From positions 1-12,066 of the forward strand of contig CAJQQJ010000123.1 of assembly GCA_905480445.1 (NCBI GenBank): a stretch of DNA of 12,066 bases, given 5' to 3'. Made by a program: the position numbers and the translations under genes. The notes beneath the pieces were generated by a model that did not search any database, had not been told where the DNA came from, and saw only the letters and a program-made list of their open reading frames with translations. Of this stretch, positions 1-7,431 are shown piece after piece. Positions within the stretch are counted from its first letter, which is position 1; every line of letters begins with the position of its first letter. The stretch comes from an uncultured Alphaproteobacteria bacterium (GTDB lineage: Bacteria > Pseudomonadota > Alphaproteobacteria > UBA7985 > CAJQQZ01).

Positions 1-518
1 ATGCCGTAATCGCTGACTTTGAAATCAAGAATGTCGCGGTAAAAGGGCAGAAGCCCAGTCGCATCCTTTACATGTAAGACCGCATGCCCCATCCCAAGAG
101 GACCAGTGTTGAAGCCAGAAATGGCTCTACCTGGAACAAAAGCTTCCTTGGAAATTTCTGGCTTCCAAAACAATTCACTGCGGTTGCCATCTGGGTCTTT
201 GAAATAGATCAATTCAGAAACGAAACGCCGATCACAAAGCTCTTTTGTTCCCATGGACACAGCCGTCCCAGCTTGCTCTAAGCGAGCCGCATAGCTTTGA
301 AGATCGTCTTTGGATTCAACCTCCCAGCCCATGAAGGCCAAGGTCTCGCCGGGCTCATCTGAGACAACAAAGCGTTGCTTCCAATCATCCATTCGAAATG
401 AAATGTTTTTGCCAGCCTGATCGACTTTCTGCATCCCTAGAAAGCCGCTCGCGAAATCAGTCCAATCGCACAACCGGTCAGAGCGAACGCCCAGATATCC
501 AAGTGTCGTTATTGCCAT
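1..518 (-). CDS. Extradiol ring-cleavage dioxygenase, BphC-like (VOC superfamily), partial
   Basis: The 172 visible residues start at ATG 518 and run off the left edge, so the C-terminal half is missing. The sequence matches type I extradiol dioxygenases such as 2,3-dihydroxybiphenyl 1,2-dioxygenase: the N-terminus reads MAITTLGYLGVRSD, a KDPDGNRSELFW segment lies near residues 107-118, and a linker reads PGRAISGFNTGPLGMGHAVL (residues 129-148). His145 in GMGH corresponds to the first iron ligand, near His146 in BphC. The other ligands (a second His and a Glu) fall outside the window, so activity cannot be judged. Members of this family cleave catechol-type rings next to the hydroxyls, using Fe(II) and O2. 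An AGAGG ribosome site lies 4 bases before the ATG. The gene follows the thioesterase by 49 bases on the same strand, so it is probably the third gene of that operon. The natural substrate is unknown; a non-oxygenase VOC paralogue is less likely. Confidence 0.8.
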   Translation of the reverse strand, partial: MAITTLGYLGVRSDRLCDWTDFASGFLGMQKVDQAGKNISFRMDDWKQRFVVSDEPGETLAFMGWEVESKDDLQSYAARLEQAGTAVSMGTKELCDRRFVSELIYFKDPDGNRSELFWKPEISKEAFVPGRAISGFNTGPLGMGHAVLHVKDATGLLPFYRDILDFKVSDYG

Positions 519-567
519 AATGCCTCTTTATGTTCCGGATACAAGTTAAGGCAATTGCAGAAATTTT

Positions 568-990
568 CTAGTCCTTACGGAACACTCTGAACGTAGCACT
601 GCCCCAGGCATAAACAATGCCGTCATCATCAAATATTTTCCCTTCGGAAGATGCAATTGTTCGACCGACGGAGATCACCCGTCCTTCAGCCTGATAGGTT
701 TTGTTGGACTCTGGCGCTTTTAGCATCTTAGTTTGCAAGTCAATCGTGACTGCATGAGCACCATCAGCCAGCGCAGAATTCACGGCAAAGCCCGTAATCG
801 TGTCCATGACAGTTGCTAAATACCCGCCATGAACATTACCGGTCGTGTTTATATGTTGATCATCAGGCGTCGCCACGATCTGAGCGAAACCATCATCAAC
901 ATGGATTGGATTGATATTCATGGTTACAAACATAGAAGGCAGCGGAAGTTCTCCCGCTGCCCACTTTTGCAATTTTTCTCTGGTGTCCAT
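568..990 (-). CDS. PaaI-type hotdog-fold thioesterase
   Basis: A 140-residue single-domain hotdog protein, the usual length for the 4HBT/PaaI family. It shows the family signature N48-x2-G51-x-V-H54-G-G-x6-D63, with Asp63 at the usual catalytic position. Characterised members hydrolyse acyl-CoA thioesters, often phenylacetyl-type or other aromatic acyl-CoAs, in the cytoplasm; the acyl group here is unknown. I chose ATG 990 over an in-frame ATG at 1023. At 990 the start overlaps the stop of the upstream oxidoreductase by one base (TAATG), a GAAGG ribosome site sits 4 bases upstream, and the first residues (MDTREKLQKW) begin directly with the domain's first helix. The longer start would add 11 residues that overlap the upstream gene. 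The overlap implies translational coupling to the oxidoreductase. A BphC-like dioxygenase follows downstream. Confidence 0.85.
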   Translation of the reverse strand: MDTREKLQKWAAGELPLPSMFVTMNINPIHVDDGFAQIVATPDDQHINTTGNVHGGYLATVMDTITGFAVNSALADGAHAVTIDLQTKMLKAPESNKTYQAEGRVISVGRTIASSEGKIFDDDGIVYAWGSATFRVFRKD

Positions 991-3440
991 TAAGCCTTCA
1001 CACGTTCGGACTTTGGATCCCACATTGGCTTCAATGAGACTTCCGCCTCAAACAACTCGCCGGCGACATCAACTTCGAACTTGCCGGAATTTAGATAGTC
1101 GAGCGTAACACCTTCTTCATTAGAGATGTACACCAAGGCAACCGACCCATCCAGCATATGCCCGTACATGGCAGACGTTGTTTCACCAACCTGGACACCG
1201 TTACGATAGACCGGCTCATCATGGTAAAGCATTGGCCCTGAGTCTTTCAGCTTGATCTGAACCATCCGGCGCTTGAGCACGCCCTCTGCTTTCTTCTCAA
1301 CCAATGCATCACGCCCAATGAAACCACCGTTCTTGCCAAGCTTCACGGCAAAACCGAGCCCAGCCTCATAAGGTGTGTCTTCTTCAGCAATATCATCACC
1401 AAAGTGACGGAAACCTTTCTCCATGCGTAGAGAATTGAGTGCGTGCATACCAGCAGGTTTCAAACCAAAGGCCTGCCCTGCATCTCTCAAGACTTCGTAA
1501 ACGCCGACAGCGAACTCTGTAGGTACATAAAGTTCCCACCCCAACTCACCAACGTAGGTAATACGAGAAGCACGAACGCGGGCAAAGCCAAGGTCAATTT
1601 CCTGACTTGTACCAAATGGAAAGTCTTCATTGGAAAGCGATACGTCAACCAGCGGCTGAAGTAGCTCGCGGGACTTGGGGCCCATCAAACCAAAGATCGC
1701 AGTGCCAGAGGAAACATCGGTAGCGAAACAATGTGCATCCGCTGGGGTATGTTTTCTAAGCCAAGCCATATCGCGTGTTTGACCAGCGCCAGCGGTCACA
1801 ACCATGAACTCAGTTTCACTAAGGCGGGTAACAGTCAAATCCGCCTCAATGCCACCGCGCTCATTACACCACTGAGTGTAGACGATCTTGCCAGGTGCCA
1901 CCGCCATGTCATTGGCTGAAATCTTATTCAGCACTTCTTCGGCGTCACGACCTTGTACAAGAAATGCCGCGAAAGACGACAGATCAAACAAGCCAACATT
2001 TTCACGAACGTTGCGATGCTCTTCAGCAGAGTACTCAAACCAGTTCTGACGGCCCCAGCTGTAGTCATATTTTGGCTCAACACCTTCAGGTGCAAACCAG
2101 TTCGGGCGCTCATAACCAGCGACTTCTCCAAAACATGCGCCCTCTTCAGCAAGCAAATGATGGATTGGTGAGCGGCGAACACCACGACCTGTTTCAGCCT
2201 GGCGGAATGGAAAGTGATCAGCGTAGAGTAATCCTAGGCTCTCCTCGGCGCGAACACGGGTGTATTCTTTGTTCTTTTGGAAAGGCATGACACGGCGAAT
2301 ATCGACGTCCCAAAGATCAATCGGCGGATGGCCGTCTTTGATCCAATCTGCCAAAACTTTACCAGCACCGCCAGCAGATTGAATACCAATGGAATTGAAA
2401 CCGGTACCAACAAAGAAGTTGTTCAGTTCAGGGGCTTCACCGAGGTAATAGCGAACGTCAGGCGTAAAGGATTCAGGCCCGTTGAAGAACAACTGGATGC
2501 CTGCCTGTTCCAAGGCTGGTACACGATTCAGTGCTGCCATCATCACTGGCTCAAAATGGTCCCAGTCTTCAGATAAGCTCGTAAATTCAAAGTCTTCCGG
2601 TATTGGGTGCACATCCCAAGATTTAGCATTTCCTTCAAAGGCGCCCAGCATGAGTTTGCCAGTATCCTCTTTATAGTAGGCACAACCGTCGGGATCACGA
2701 AGCACAGGTAGGTCACGGTACATGCCCTCCATTGGTTCCGTTACGATGTAGAAATGCTGACAGGCATGCAATGGGATAGTCACGCCCACGGATTTACCGA
2801 TATCGCGGGACCACATTCCGGTACAAAGTGCTACATACTTGGCTTCGATCGTACCTTCGTCGGTTACAACGCCAGTCGCCTTTTCACCATCAGTCAAGAT
2901 CTTCGTGACTTTGCAATTCTCGATGATTTTAGCGCCGCCGGCGCGAGCGCCCTTCGCCATAGCCTGGGTCGTATCAATTGGGTTGGTCGAACCGTCATTT
3001 GGCAAATGGACACCACCAACCAAGTCATCAGTGTTAACCAGCGGCCAGAGCTCTTTGATTTGCTCATTTACCAGTGTGTGCACTTCTAGCCCATATGACT
3101 TAGCCATAGCAGCCGTCCGCTTGAGCTCTTCCATCCGGCCATCGTTAGTTGCTACCGATACAGATCCACGCTGCAAATAACCAGTAGCCTGCCCAGTTTC
3201 AGTCTCCAGCTGTTCGTACAATTCGGTCGTATACTGCGCTAGATTCGTGAGATTCTTGGTTGCTCTTAGCTGTCCAACCAGGCCTGCTGCGTGCCATGTT
3301 GTACCAGAAGTGAGGGTTTTTCGGTCCAGAAGCACGACATCGTTTATACCAATTTTGGTCAAGTGGTAGGCCAAAGAGGTCCCCATAACTCCACCACCAA
3401 TGATAACGACTTCTGCTTTTGTTGGGATTGATCTCGCCAT
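990..3440 (-). CDS. FAD-dependent oxidoreductase with GcvT domain (dimethylglycine/sarcosine dehydrogenase family)
   Basis: 816 residues, the expected size for the dimethylglycine/sarcosine dehydrogenase family. Domains in order: an N-terminal DAO/FAD domain (about 9-367) with the dinucleotide motif GGGVMG at 15-20; a short FAO_M-type linker domain (about 370-425); an aminomethyltransferase GcvT domain (about 427-700) containing GLFDLSSF at 483-490 and VGELGWELYVP around 630-640; and a GcvT C-terminal barrel (about 710-805). His50 in SGTTWHAAGL sits where family enzymes attach FAD covalently. Characterised relatives oxidatively demethylate N-methyl amines such as dimethylglycine or sarcosine and pass the one-carbon unit to tetrahydrofolate. 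No organelle or secretion signal is visible, so it should be cytoplasmic. It is the first gene of a minus-strand operon, with an ideal ribosome site (GGAGGA, 8 bases before ATG). Substrate choice between dimethylglycine, sarcosine and other methylamines cannot be read from sequence. Confidence 0.9.
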   Translation of the reverse strand: MARSIPTKAEVVIIGGGVMGTSLAYHLTKIGINDVVLLDRKTLTSGTTWHAAGLVGQLRATKNLTNLAQYTTELYEQLETETGQATGYLQRGSVSVATNDGRMEELKRTAAMAKSYGLEVHTLVNEQIKELWPLVNTDDLVGGVHLPNDGSTNPIDTTQAMAKGARAGGAKIIENCKVTKILTDGEKATGVVTDEGTIEAKYVALCTGMWSRDIGKSVGVTIPLHACQHFYIVTEPMEGMYRDLPVLRDPDGCAYYKEDTGKLMLGAFEGNAKSWDVHPIPEDFEFTSLSEDWDHFEPVMMAALNRVPALEQAGIQLFFNGPESFTPDVRYYLGEAPELNNFFVGTGFNSIGIQSAGGAGKVLADWIKDGHPPIDLWDVDIRRVMPFQKNKEYTRVRAEESLGLLYADHFPFRQAETGRGVRRSPIHHLLAEEGACFGEVAGYERPNWFAPEGVEPKYDYSWGRQNWFEYSAEEHRNVRENVGLFDLSSFAAFLVQGRDAEEVLNKISANDMAVAPGKIVYTQWCNERGGIEADLTVTRLSETEFMVVTAGAGQTRDMAWLRKHTPADAHCFATDVSSGTAIFGLMGPKSRELLQPLVDVSLSNEDFPFGTSQEIDLGFARVRASRITYVGELGWELYVPTEFAVGVYEVLRDAGQAFGLKPAGMHALNSLRMEKGFRHFGDDIAEEDTPYEAGLGFAVKLGKNGGFIGRDALVEKKAEGVLKRRMVQIKLKDSGPMLYHDEPVYRNGVQVGETTSAMYGHMLDGSVALVYISNEEGVTLDYLNSGKFEVDVAGELFEAEVSLKPMWDPKSERVKA

Positions 3441-3448
3441 TCCCCTTG

Positions 3449-3454
3449 TCCTCC
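3449..3454 (-). promoter_or_regulatory. Strong ribosome binding site of the GcvT-FAD oxidoreductase
   Basis: GGAGGA on the minus strand lies 8 bases before ATG 3440. This is near-perfect complementarity and spacing, and it fixes the start of the oxidoreductase. Confidence 0.75.
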
Positions 3455-3460
3455 AGATAA

Positions 3461-3481
3461 AACCGACGTTTTCGGTCGTTT
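3461..3481. promoter_or_regulatory. Candidate operator: imperfect palindrome between the oxidoreductase and ald
   Basis: The intergenic region 3441-3672 separates two divergent genes. Close to the oxidoreductase it carries an inverted repeat with ACCGA (3462-3466) facing TCGGT (3472-3476), inside a broader A-rich/T-rich symmetric element. It would lie in or just upstream of the 5' leader of the oxidoreductase operon, where a repressor or activator could bind, or it could form a small RNA hairpin. I do not recognise the regulator, and no transcription-factor gene is adjacent. I found no convincing sigma-70 promoter pair or riboswitch in the rest of this region. Confidence 0.25.
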
Positions 3482-3672
3482 ATGAAACAGTTAAACGCTT
3501 ACAAAAGTGGCGCTTGAATTAGTAGCTAAAGGGGCTCCTGAAGGACAAGTCAAGAGGACAAAATTGGTCACTAATTGTGGTTCGCCGCCTTCACTCAATC
3601 TGGCTCTATGACTGCGACGAGTTGTCTGTTCAAAGGCGCTCATCATTCACCCAAGAATAAAAGAGATTTACC

Positions 3673-4788
3673 ATGTTGATTGGTGTTCCAAAGGAAATCA
3701 AGAACCGTGAGTATCGTGTCGGGCTGACACCTGGTTCTGTCAAAGAATACGTCGCTAACGGTCACGAAGTTATTGTTGAGAAGAACTGTGGCGAAGGCAT
3801 TCGCATGACGGACGCGGACTATTTGGCCGCTGGCGCAAAAGTCCTCGACACACGCGAAGAGATCTTCGCCAAAGCAGACATGATCGTAAAAGTGAAAGAG
3901 CCTCAGGCAGACGAATGCGCTTTGCTTCGCCCTGGTCAGATCCTCTACACTTACCTTCACCTGGCACCCGATCCTGCACAGACAGCGGCGCTCGTAAAGT
4001 CTGGTGCGATCTGTATTGCTTATGAAACAATTACAGACCGCAATGGCGGTTTGCCTTTGTTGGCGCCTATGTCTGAGGTTGCCGGTCGTATGGCAGTCCA
4101 AGCTGGTGCTCACTACCTCGAGCGCGCTCATGGTGGCCGTGGTCTTCTTCTCGGCGGTGTCCCTGGTGTTGATTGCGGTAAAGTCACAATCATCGGCGGC
4201 GGTATGGTTGGCACAAACTCAGCAATGATGGCCGTTGGCCTTGGTGCTGAAGTGGTTATCCTTGATCGCTCGCTTGACGTTTTGCGTCGTCTCGAATCAC
4301 AGTTCGGTGCCTCCGTTAAGACAATCTATTCGTCCAAAGACAGCCTTGATGAGCACGTTACAACAGCCGACCTTGTTGTTGGTGGTGTTTTGATCCCAGG
4401 TGCAGAAGCACCAAAGCTTGTCACTCGTGAACACATCAAGGCTATGCAGCCTGGTTCTGTCATCGTTGACGTTGCTATTGACCAAGGCGGTTGTGTCGAA
4501 ACAGCAAAAGCCACAACCCATGACGACCCAGTCTATGTCGTTGATGAAGTTGTTCACTACTGTGTGGCCAACATGCCAGGCGGTGTTCCAAGAACATCAA
4601 CCTTCGCATTGAACAACGCGACACTTCCTTTTGGTTTGGCTATTGCTAACAAAGGTTGGAAGCAAGCCCTAGGCAGTAACGCTCACTTGCTCGAAGGTCT
4701 AAACGTGGCTGACGGCAAGGTAACATACCAAGCGGTTGCAGAAGAGTTGGGCTACGACTACGTGCCAGCGAATTCTTTGACGAACTAA
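3673..4788 (+). CDS. ald: Alanine dehydrogenase
   Basis: 371 residues, the standard length for NAD-dependent alanine dehydrogenase, which interconverts L-alanine with pyruvate plus ammonia. Every residue known to matter in the family is at its canonical number: Arg15 and Lys75 (substrate binding), His96 and Asp270 (catalysis), and the NAD motif GGGMVG at 175-180 followed by Asp198, which favours NAD over NADP. The N-terminus MLIGVPKEIKNREYRVGLTP is typical and supports ATG 3673; only a weak AGAG ribosome site precedes it by about 8 bases. The enzyme is cytoplasmic and usually hexameric. It is monocistronic: an intrinsic terminator follows 26 bases after the stop, and the next gene is on the opposite strand. 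It is divergent from the demethylating oxidoreductase, so both may respond to amino-acid nitrogen supply. No Lrp/AsnC-type regulator gene, a common partner of ald, is next to it. Confidence 0.96.
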   Translation: MLIGVPKEIKNREYRVGLTPGSVKEYVANGHEVIVEKNCGEGIRMTDADYLAAGAKVLDTREEIFAKADMIVKVKEPQADECALLRPGQILYTYLHLAPDPAQTAALVKSGAICIAYETITDRNGGLPLLAPMSEVAGRMAVQAGAHYLERAHGGRGLLLGGVPGVDCGKVTIIGGGMVGTNSAMMAVGLGAEVVILDRSLDVLRRLESQFGASVKTIYSSKDSLDEHVTTADLVVGGVLIPGAEAPKLVTREHIKAMQPGSVIVDVAIDQGGCVETAKATTHDDPVYVVDEVVHYCVANMPGGVPRTSTFALNNATLPFGLAIANKGWKQALGSNAHLLEGLNVADGKVTYQAVAEELGYDYVPANSLTN

Positions 4789-4814
4789 GCTATTTGCCGA
4801 ATACAATAGGGATT

Positions 4815-4839
4815 GAGGGAGCTTTGGGCTCCCTCTTTT
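4815..4839 (+). terminator. Intrinsic terminator after ald
   Basis: A perfect 8-bp stem (GAGGGAGC 4815-4822, GCTCCCTC 4828-4835) with a 5-base loop is followed by TTTT. On the plus strand it is a classic rho-independent terminator for ald. Read on the minus strand, it lies just past the stop of the PLP-enzyme operon, where it forms the same hairpin without a T-run, so it may terminate that operon less efficiently. Confidence 0.9.
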
Positions 4840-4841
4840 CG

Positions 4842-5981
4842 TTAAGGTCTAAGGCAGTCTTCTAGGACGTTGAAGAAACGATCAATATCAGCTTCATCAT
4901 TGTAAACATGCGGTGCAATTCGTACTGCTGTCCCTCTCACAGATATGATGACTTTTGCCACAGCCATTTTTGCGGCGATGGCTTGCGGGTCTTGCCCATT
5001 CAAACGGATGCCTAACATGTGAGGTGAGCGTGCCTGCTTCGGTGCGACTGATAGGCCAAGCGTTATCGCCGCGTCCGCTGCCTTATCGGTTAGGTTCTCC
5101 AGATAGTCGGCAACTGCATGTACTGACCATTTCTCGAAAAGTTCAAGCGAAGCGATGGCCATTGGCGTGAGCGCGAAGTTAGATCGCTCGCCTTGGTCAT
5201 AACGCTCCGCTCCTGGACCATAATCATCAACATAATCAACGAGACCAGCGAAATTGTCAGATCCTTTACGTGTGATCCAATTCTCCTCCAATGGTATCCC
5301 ATTCTGACGTTTTGGAGCCGAATAAAGATAGCCGTAACTGTATGGACCCAACAGCCACTTGTAGACAACAGTGACCACAAAATCTGGCTGGATTAGAGAA
5401 ACGTCAAAAGGCATAACACCAAGTGATTGCGTACCGTCAATTACCAGCGCAGCACCAACAGCTTTGCAAGCCCTAGAAACTTTCGCCAGATCTATGACCG
5501 ATCCATCAGTCCAATGGACATGTCCAACAGCAACAAGAGCCGTATTCTCATCAATGAACTCAACAATTGAGAGCGCCCAGTCATAATCATCACGCCGCTT
5601 GGCAAACTTAATTTCGGCCCCAGTTTCTCGAGCTTTTCGACGCCAAGCATAGACGTTGGATGGGAACTGTTCATCCAAAAGCACAATTGATTGCCCTTTT
5701 TTGACGACCAAGTTCTTTGCAGCTGTCGCTATGCCGTAGGAGGCTGAAGGCGCAATCGAAATGTCATCTGATTTCGCGCCAATAATCGAGGCAAAAAGTG
5801 CCTTTGACCGAACGACATCAGGAAAGAAGTTAGCCGTGGGCATAGACCAGGGATGTTGCTTGACCTGAATGCCTCTTTGCCCTGCCACTACCGTTTCATT
5901 TGGCAATGGCCCCATGTAGGCGCAGTTTAGATAAGTGACATCGCTTGGGATATCAAAGAGGTTCTTTTGACATTCAGGCAT
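4842..5981 (-). CDS. Class V aminotransferase-fold PLP-dependent enzyme
   Basis: 379 residues from ATG 5981. The fold-type I class V signature is clear: the cofactor Asp182 and Gln185 in VIDGTQSLG, and the Schiff-base lysine Lys208 in VVYKWLLGP. The N-terminus carries YLNCAYMGPLPNE, typical of a poorly characterised group loosely related to kynureninase and cysteine desulfurase. No persulfide cysteine loop is evident, so desulfurase activity is not supported; kynureninase is possible but not shown. The reading frame extends 19 codons upstream to 6038, but that stretch lies inside the isomerase gene and looks unrelated to the fold, so I prefer 5981. The ATG lies 2 bases after the isomerase stop and has no good ribosome site of its own, which suggests translational coupling. 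It is the last gene of the yaaA-led operon, and its substrate is unknown. Confidence 0.85.
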   Translation of the reverse strand: MPECQKNLFDIPSDVTYLNCAYMGPLPNETVVAGQRGIQVKQHPWSMPTANFFPDVVRSKALFASIIGAKSDDISIAPSASYGIATAAKNLVVKKGQSIVLLDEQFPSNVYAWRRKARETGAEIKFAKRRDDYDWALSIVEFIDENTALVAVGHVHWTDGSVIDLAKVSRACKAVGAALVIDGTQSLGVMPFDVSLIQPDFVVTVVYKWLLGPYSYGYLYSAPKRQNGIPLEENWITRKGSDNFAGLVDYVDDYGPGAERYDQGERSNFALTPMAIASLELFEKWSVHAVADYLENLTDKAADAAITLGLSVAPKQARSPHMLGIRLNGQDPQAIAAKMAVAKVIISVRGTAVRIAPHVYNDEADIDRFFNVLEDCLRP

Positions 5982-5983
5982 GG

Positions 5984-6580
5984 TTATTGAAGGTCGTAGA
6001 GCGCATCTTCGAGATGATCCAAGCGATCGTGTCCCCAAAAGATCTCGTCACGCAGAACGTACGAAGGTGCTCCAAAGACGCCTCTACGGATGGCTTCGGC
6101 TGTATTGTCTTCGAAAGCACGGCCCGTAGATTGGGCTGCTTCCCATACCGGCTCAAAAGGCACATCATTTTCTTCTGCTATTTCCCGAAGCGTTACCACT
6201 TCCGCGATGTTTTTTTCTTCTGACCAAACAGCTCGAATTATAGAAAAGCTGAGCGGGCCCATAGGATAGCCGGCTTCTTGAGCAGCAATTAGGAACTTTG
6301 ATGCAGGCAGTGGATCGGTTGGCCAGTGCGCTGGGTCAACATTGAGGTGCAGCTTGGCACGTCGAGCCACGCGCACCAGATCCATTTTTCTGTAGGCCTG
6401 ACGCGAGGGATGTCTCTTTGGCGGTGGTGTACCGCCAGTTTCGCTAAACATTTTGAAAACATCCAGCGGCTTATGCACAACGGTCGCACCATACTTGGCT
6501 GCTATCACATCAAGGCGGTTATCAGCCAGATAGGTAAATGGAGAAAGAACAGAATAGAAATAGTCGATCTGATAAGCCAC
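5984..6580 (-). CDS. 2-hydroxychromene-2-carboxylate isomerase-like protein (DsbA/kappa-GST fold)
   Basis: 198 residues, the usual size. The N-terminus reads IDYFYSVLSPFTYLADNRL; Ser13 in SPF corresponds to the catalytic serine (Ser11 of Pseudomonas NahD). The C-terminal GVFGAPSYVL and FWGHDRLDHLEDAL motifs are also diagnostic. Characterised members perform a glutathione-dependent cis-trans isomerisation in naphthalene breakdown, but most genomic homologues have unknown substrates, and nothing here shows a naphthalene pathway. Kappa-class glutathione transferase-like activity is an alternative. The start codon is GTG at 6580, preceded by a GGAG ribosome site 7 bases away; no ATG would leave the SPF strand intact. 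It lies 11 bases after the VOC gene stop and 2 bases before the PLP enzyme, so it belongs to the four-gene operon. Confidence 0.85.
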   Translation of the reverse strand: MAYQIDYFYSVLSPFTYLADNRLDVIAAKYGATVVHKPLDVFKMFSETGGTPPPKRHPSRQAYRKMDLVRVARRAKLHLNVDPAHWPTDPLPASKFLIAAQEAGYPMGPLSFSIIRAVWSEEKNIAEVVTLREIAEENDVPFEPVWEAAQSTGRAFEDNTAEAIRRGVFGAPSYVLRDEIFWGHDRLDHLEDALYDLQ

Positions 6581-6591
6581 GGTTTTCTCCG

Positions 6592-7431
6592 TTAGGATTG
6601 TTCAAAATTGATCGCAACGCCAAAGGCCGCATCGGCACTGATCTGCAAGCTATTGTCGACGACTTTGTAGGGGACTTCGTTGGCATTCAGCAAAGTCTGT
6701 GTTTCTGCCAAGTCCGAAACGACGACAGAGAAGGAACTGAAACAGGGTCCTGAGTAACTAGAACTCGGCTGTCCTTGCTCAACCACCAAACCACCTCTGG
6801 ATAGAGCAAGTTTATAGCCCAGATCATTTTCTTGAAGGTTTTCAGCGCCCAGCAGTTTTTCAAAGAAGCTCTTCTGTACGCCAGGATCATTACTGTTGAT
6901 TACAAGGTCACCAATTTGAAGGGCACCATTTGCGTGATTTTGATAATCAGGCTTCCAGAAATATTCCGGCGCACCCTGGTGGCATGTGAAGAAAGCCAAC
7001 TCAGGCATTGATGGATCAGTTGCAAAAGCCAACGAGAATGACACCTCTACTGAACTGCCATCCGGTTGCTTGGCCTGACGAGTGAAATCAAAAGGCTGAT
7101 AATTCCCAATGCCTTTTTCAGCAAAGCCGTCTCTGTCGCCCCGAGAATCAAAGCCTTCGAAAACCAACATGGAGAGGCCAAATCGTTGGCTCAGAAAGTC
7201 TTGGTTATGTTGACCGAAGGAAAAGAAATGGTCGCCATGAGGCATCAAGAGTTCAGGGCGTGTAACGGTCAGTACTTCCAGGAAAGCACCATCAAATTGC
7301 ACTAGGAAGTTTGATGTACCCCAATCATGATGGCCAGTCGGTGTGGTCTTGAAACCCAACCGCTCATAGAAAGCTCTCGCTTCCTCTAAATCCGGCACAC
7401 AAAGAACCAGGTGATCAATACCAAGCTTCAT
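6592..7431 (-). CDS. VOC-family glyoxalase-like protein (Glyoxalase_3 type)
   Basis: 279 residues from ATG 7431. The N-terminal domain fits the Glyoxalase_3 pattern: IDHLVLCVPDLEEARAFYERLGF at residues 5-27 (given here only as a family match), HHDWGTSNFLVQF near 34-46, and FLEVL near 50-54, with His7 and Glu52 in positions usually used for metal binding. A second, more diverged VOC half begins near residue 183 (GALQIGDLVINSNDPGV). Family members bind divalent metals and act on varied small molecules; this one's substrate is unknown. A longer frame exists to 7464, but ATG 7431 forms an ATGA overlap with the yaaA stop, and MKLGIDHLV begins directly with the first strand. The 4-base overlap indicates translational coupling to yaaA. 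Confidence 0.8.
   Translation of the reverse strand: MKLGIDHLVLCVPDLEEARAFYERLGFKTTPTGHHDWGTSNFLVQFDGAFLEVLTVTRPELLMPHGDHFFSFGQHNQDFLSQRFGLSMLVFEGFDSRGDRDGFAEKGIGNYQPFDFTRQAKQPDGSSVEVSFSLAFATDPSMPELAFFTCHQGAPEYFWKPDYQNHANGALQIGDLVINSNDPGVQKSFFEKLLGAENLQENDLGYKLALSRGGLVVEQGQPSSSYSGPCFSSFSVVVSDLAETQTLLNANEVPYKVVDNSLQISADAAFGVAINFEQS

Noticed and set aside
991..1023. Longer N-terminus for the thioesterase (start at 1023)
   Set aside because: The extra 11 residues overlap the upstream gene and are not part of the hotdog fold; ATG 990 has better spacing and a TAATG overlap.
1895..2290. 131-codon plus-strand open frame inside the GcvT-FAD oxidoreductase
   Set aside because: It is antisense to well-conserved GcvT and linker sequence, has no ribosome site and no recognisable protein features.
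3441..3672. Possible glycine riboswitch upstream of ald or the GcvT-domain gene
   Set aside because: Both gene types can be glycine-controlled, and a CTGAAGGACAA stretch near 3537 looks superficially similar, but the conserved GGAGAG and CCGAAGG-type cores of the aptamer are absent on both strands.
3643..4131. 162-codon open frame antisense to ald
   Set aside because: It lies wholly opposite a gene with every catalytic residue intact, and its translation has the Cys/Arg-rich, low-complexity look of a shadow frame.
5982..6038. Longer N-terminus for the PLP enzyme (start at 6038)
   Set aside because: The extra 19 residues are Arg/Ser-rich, lie inside the isomerase gene and do not resemble the family's N-terminus.
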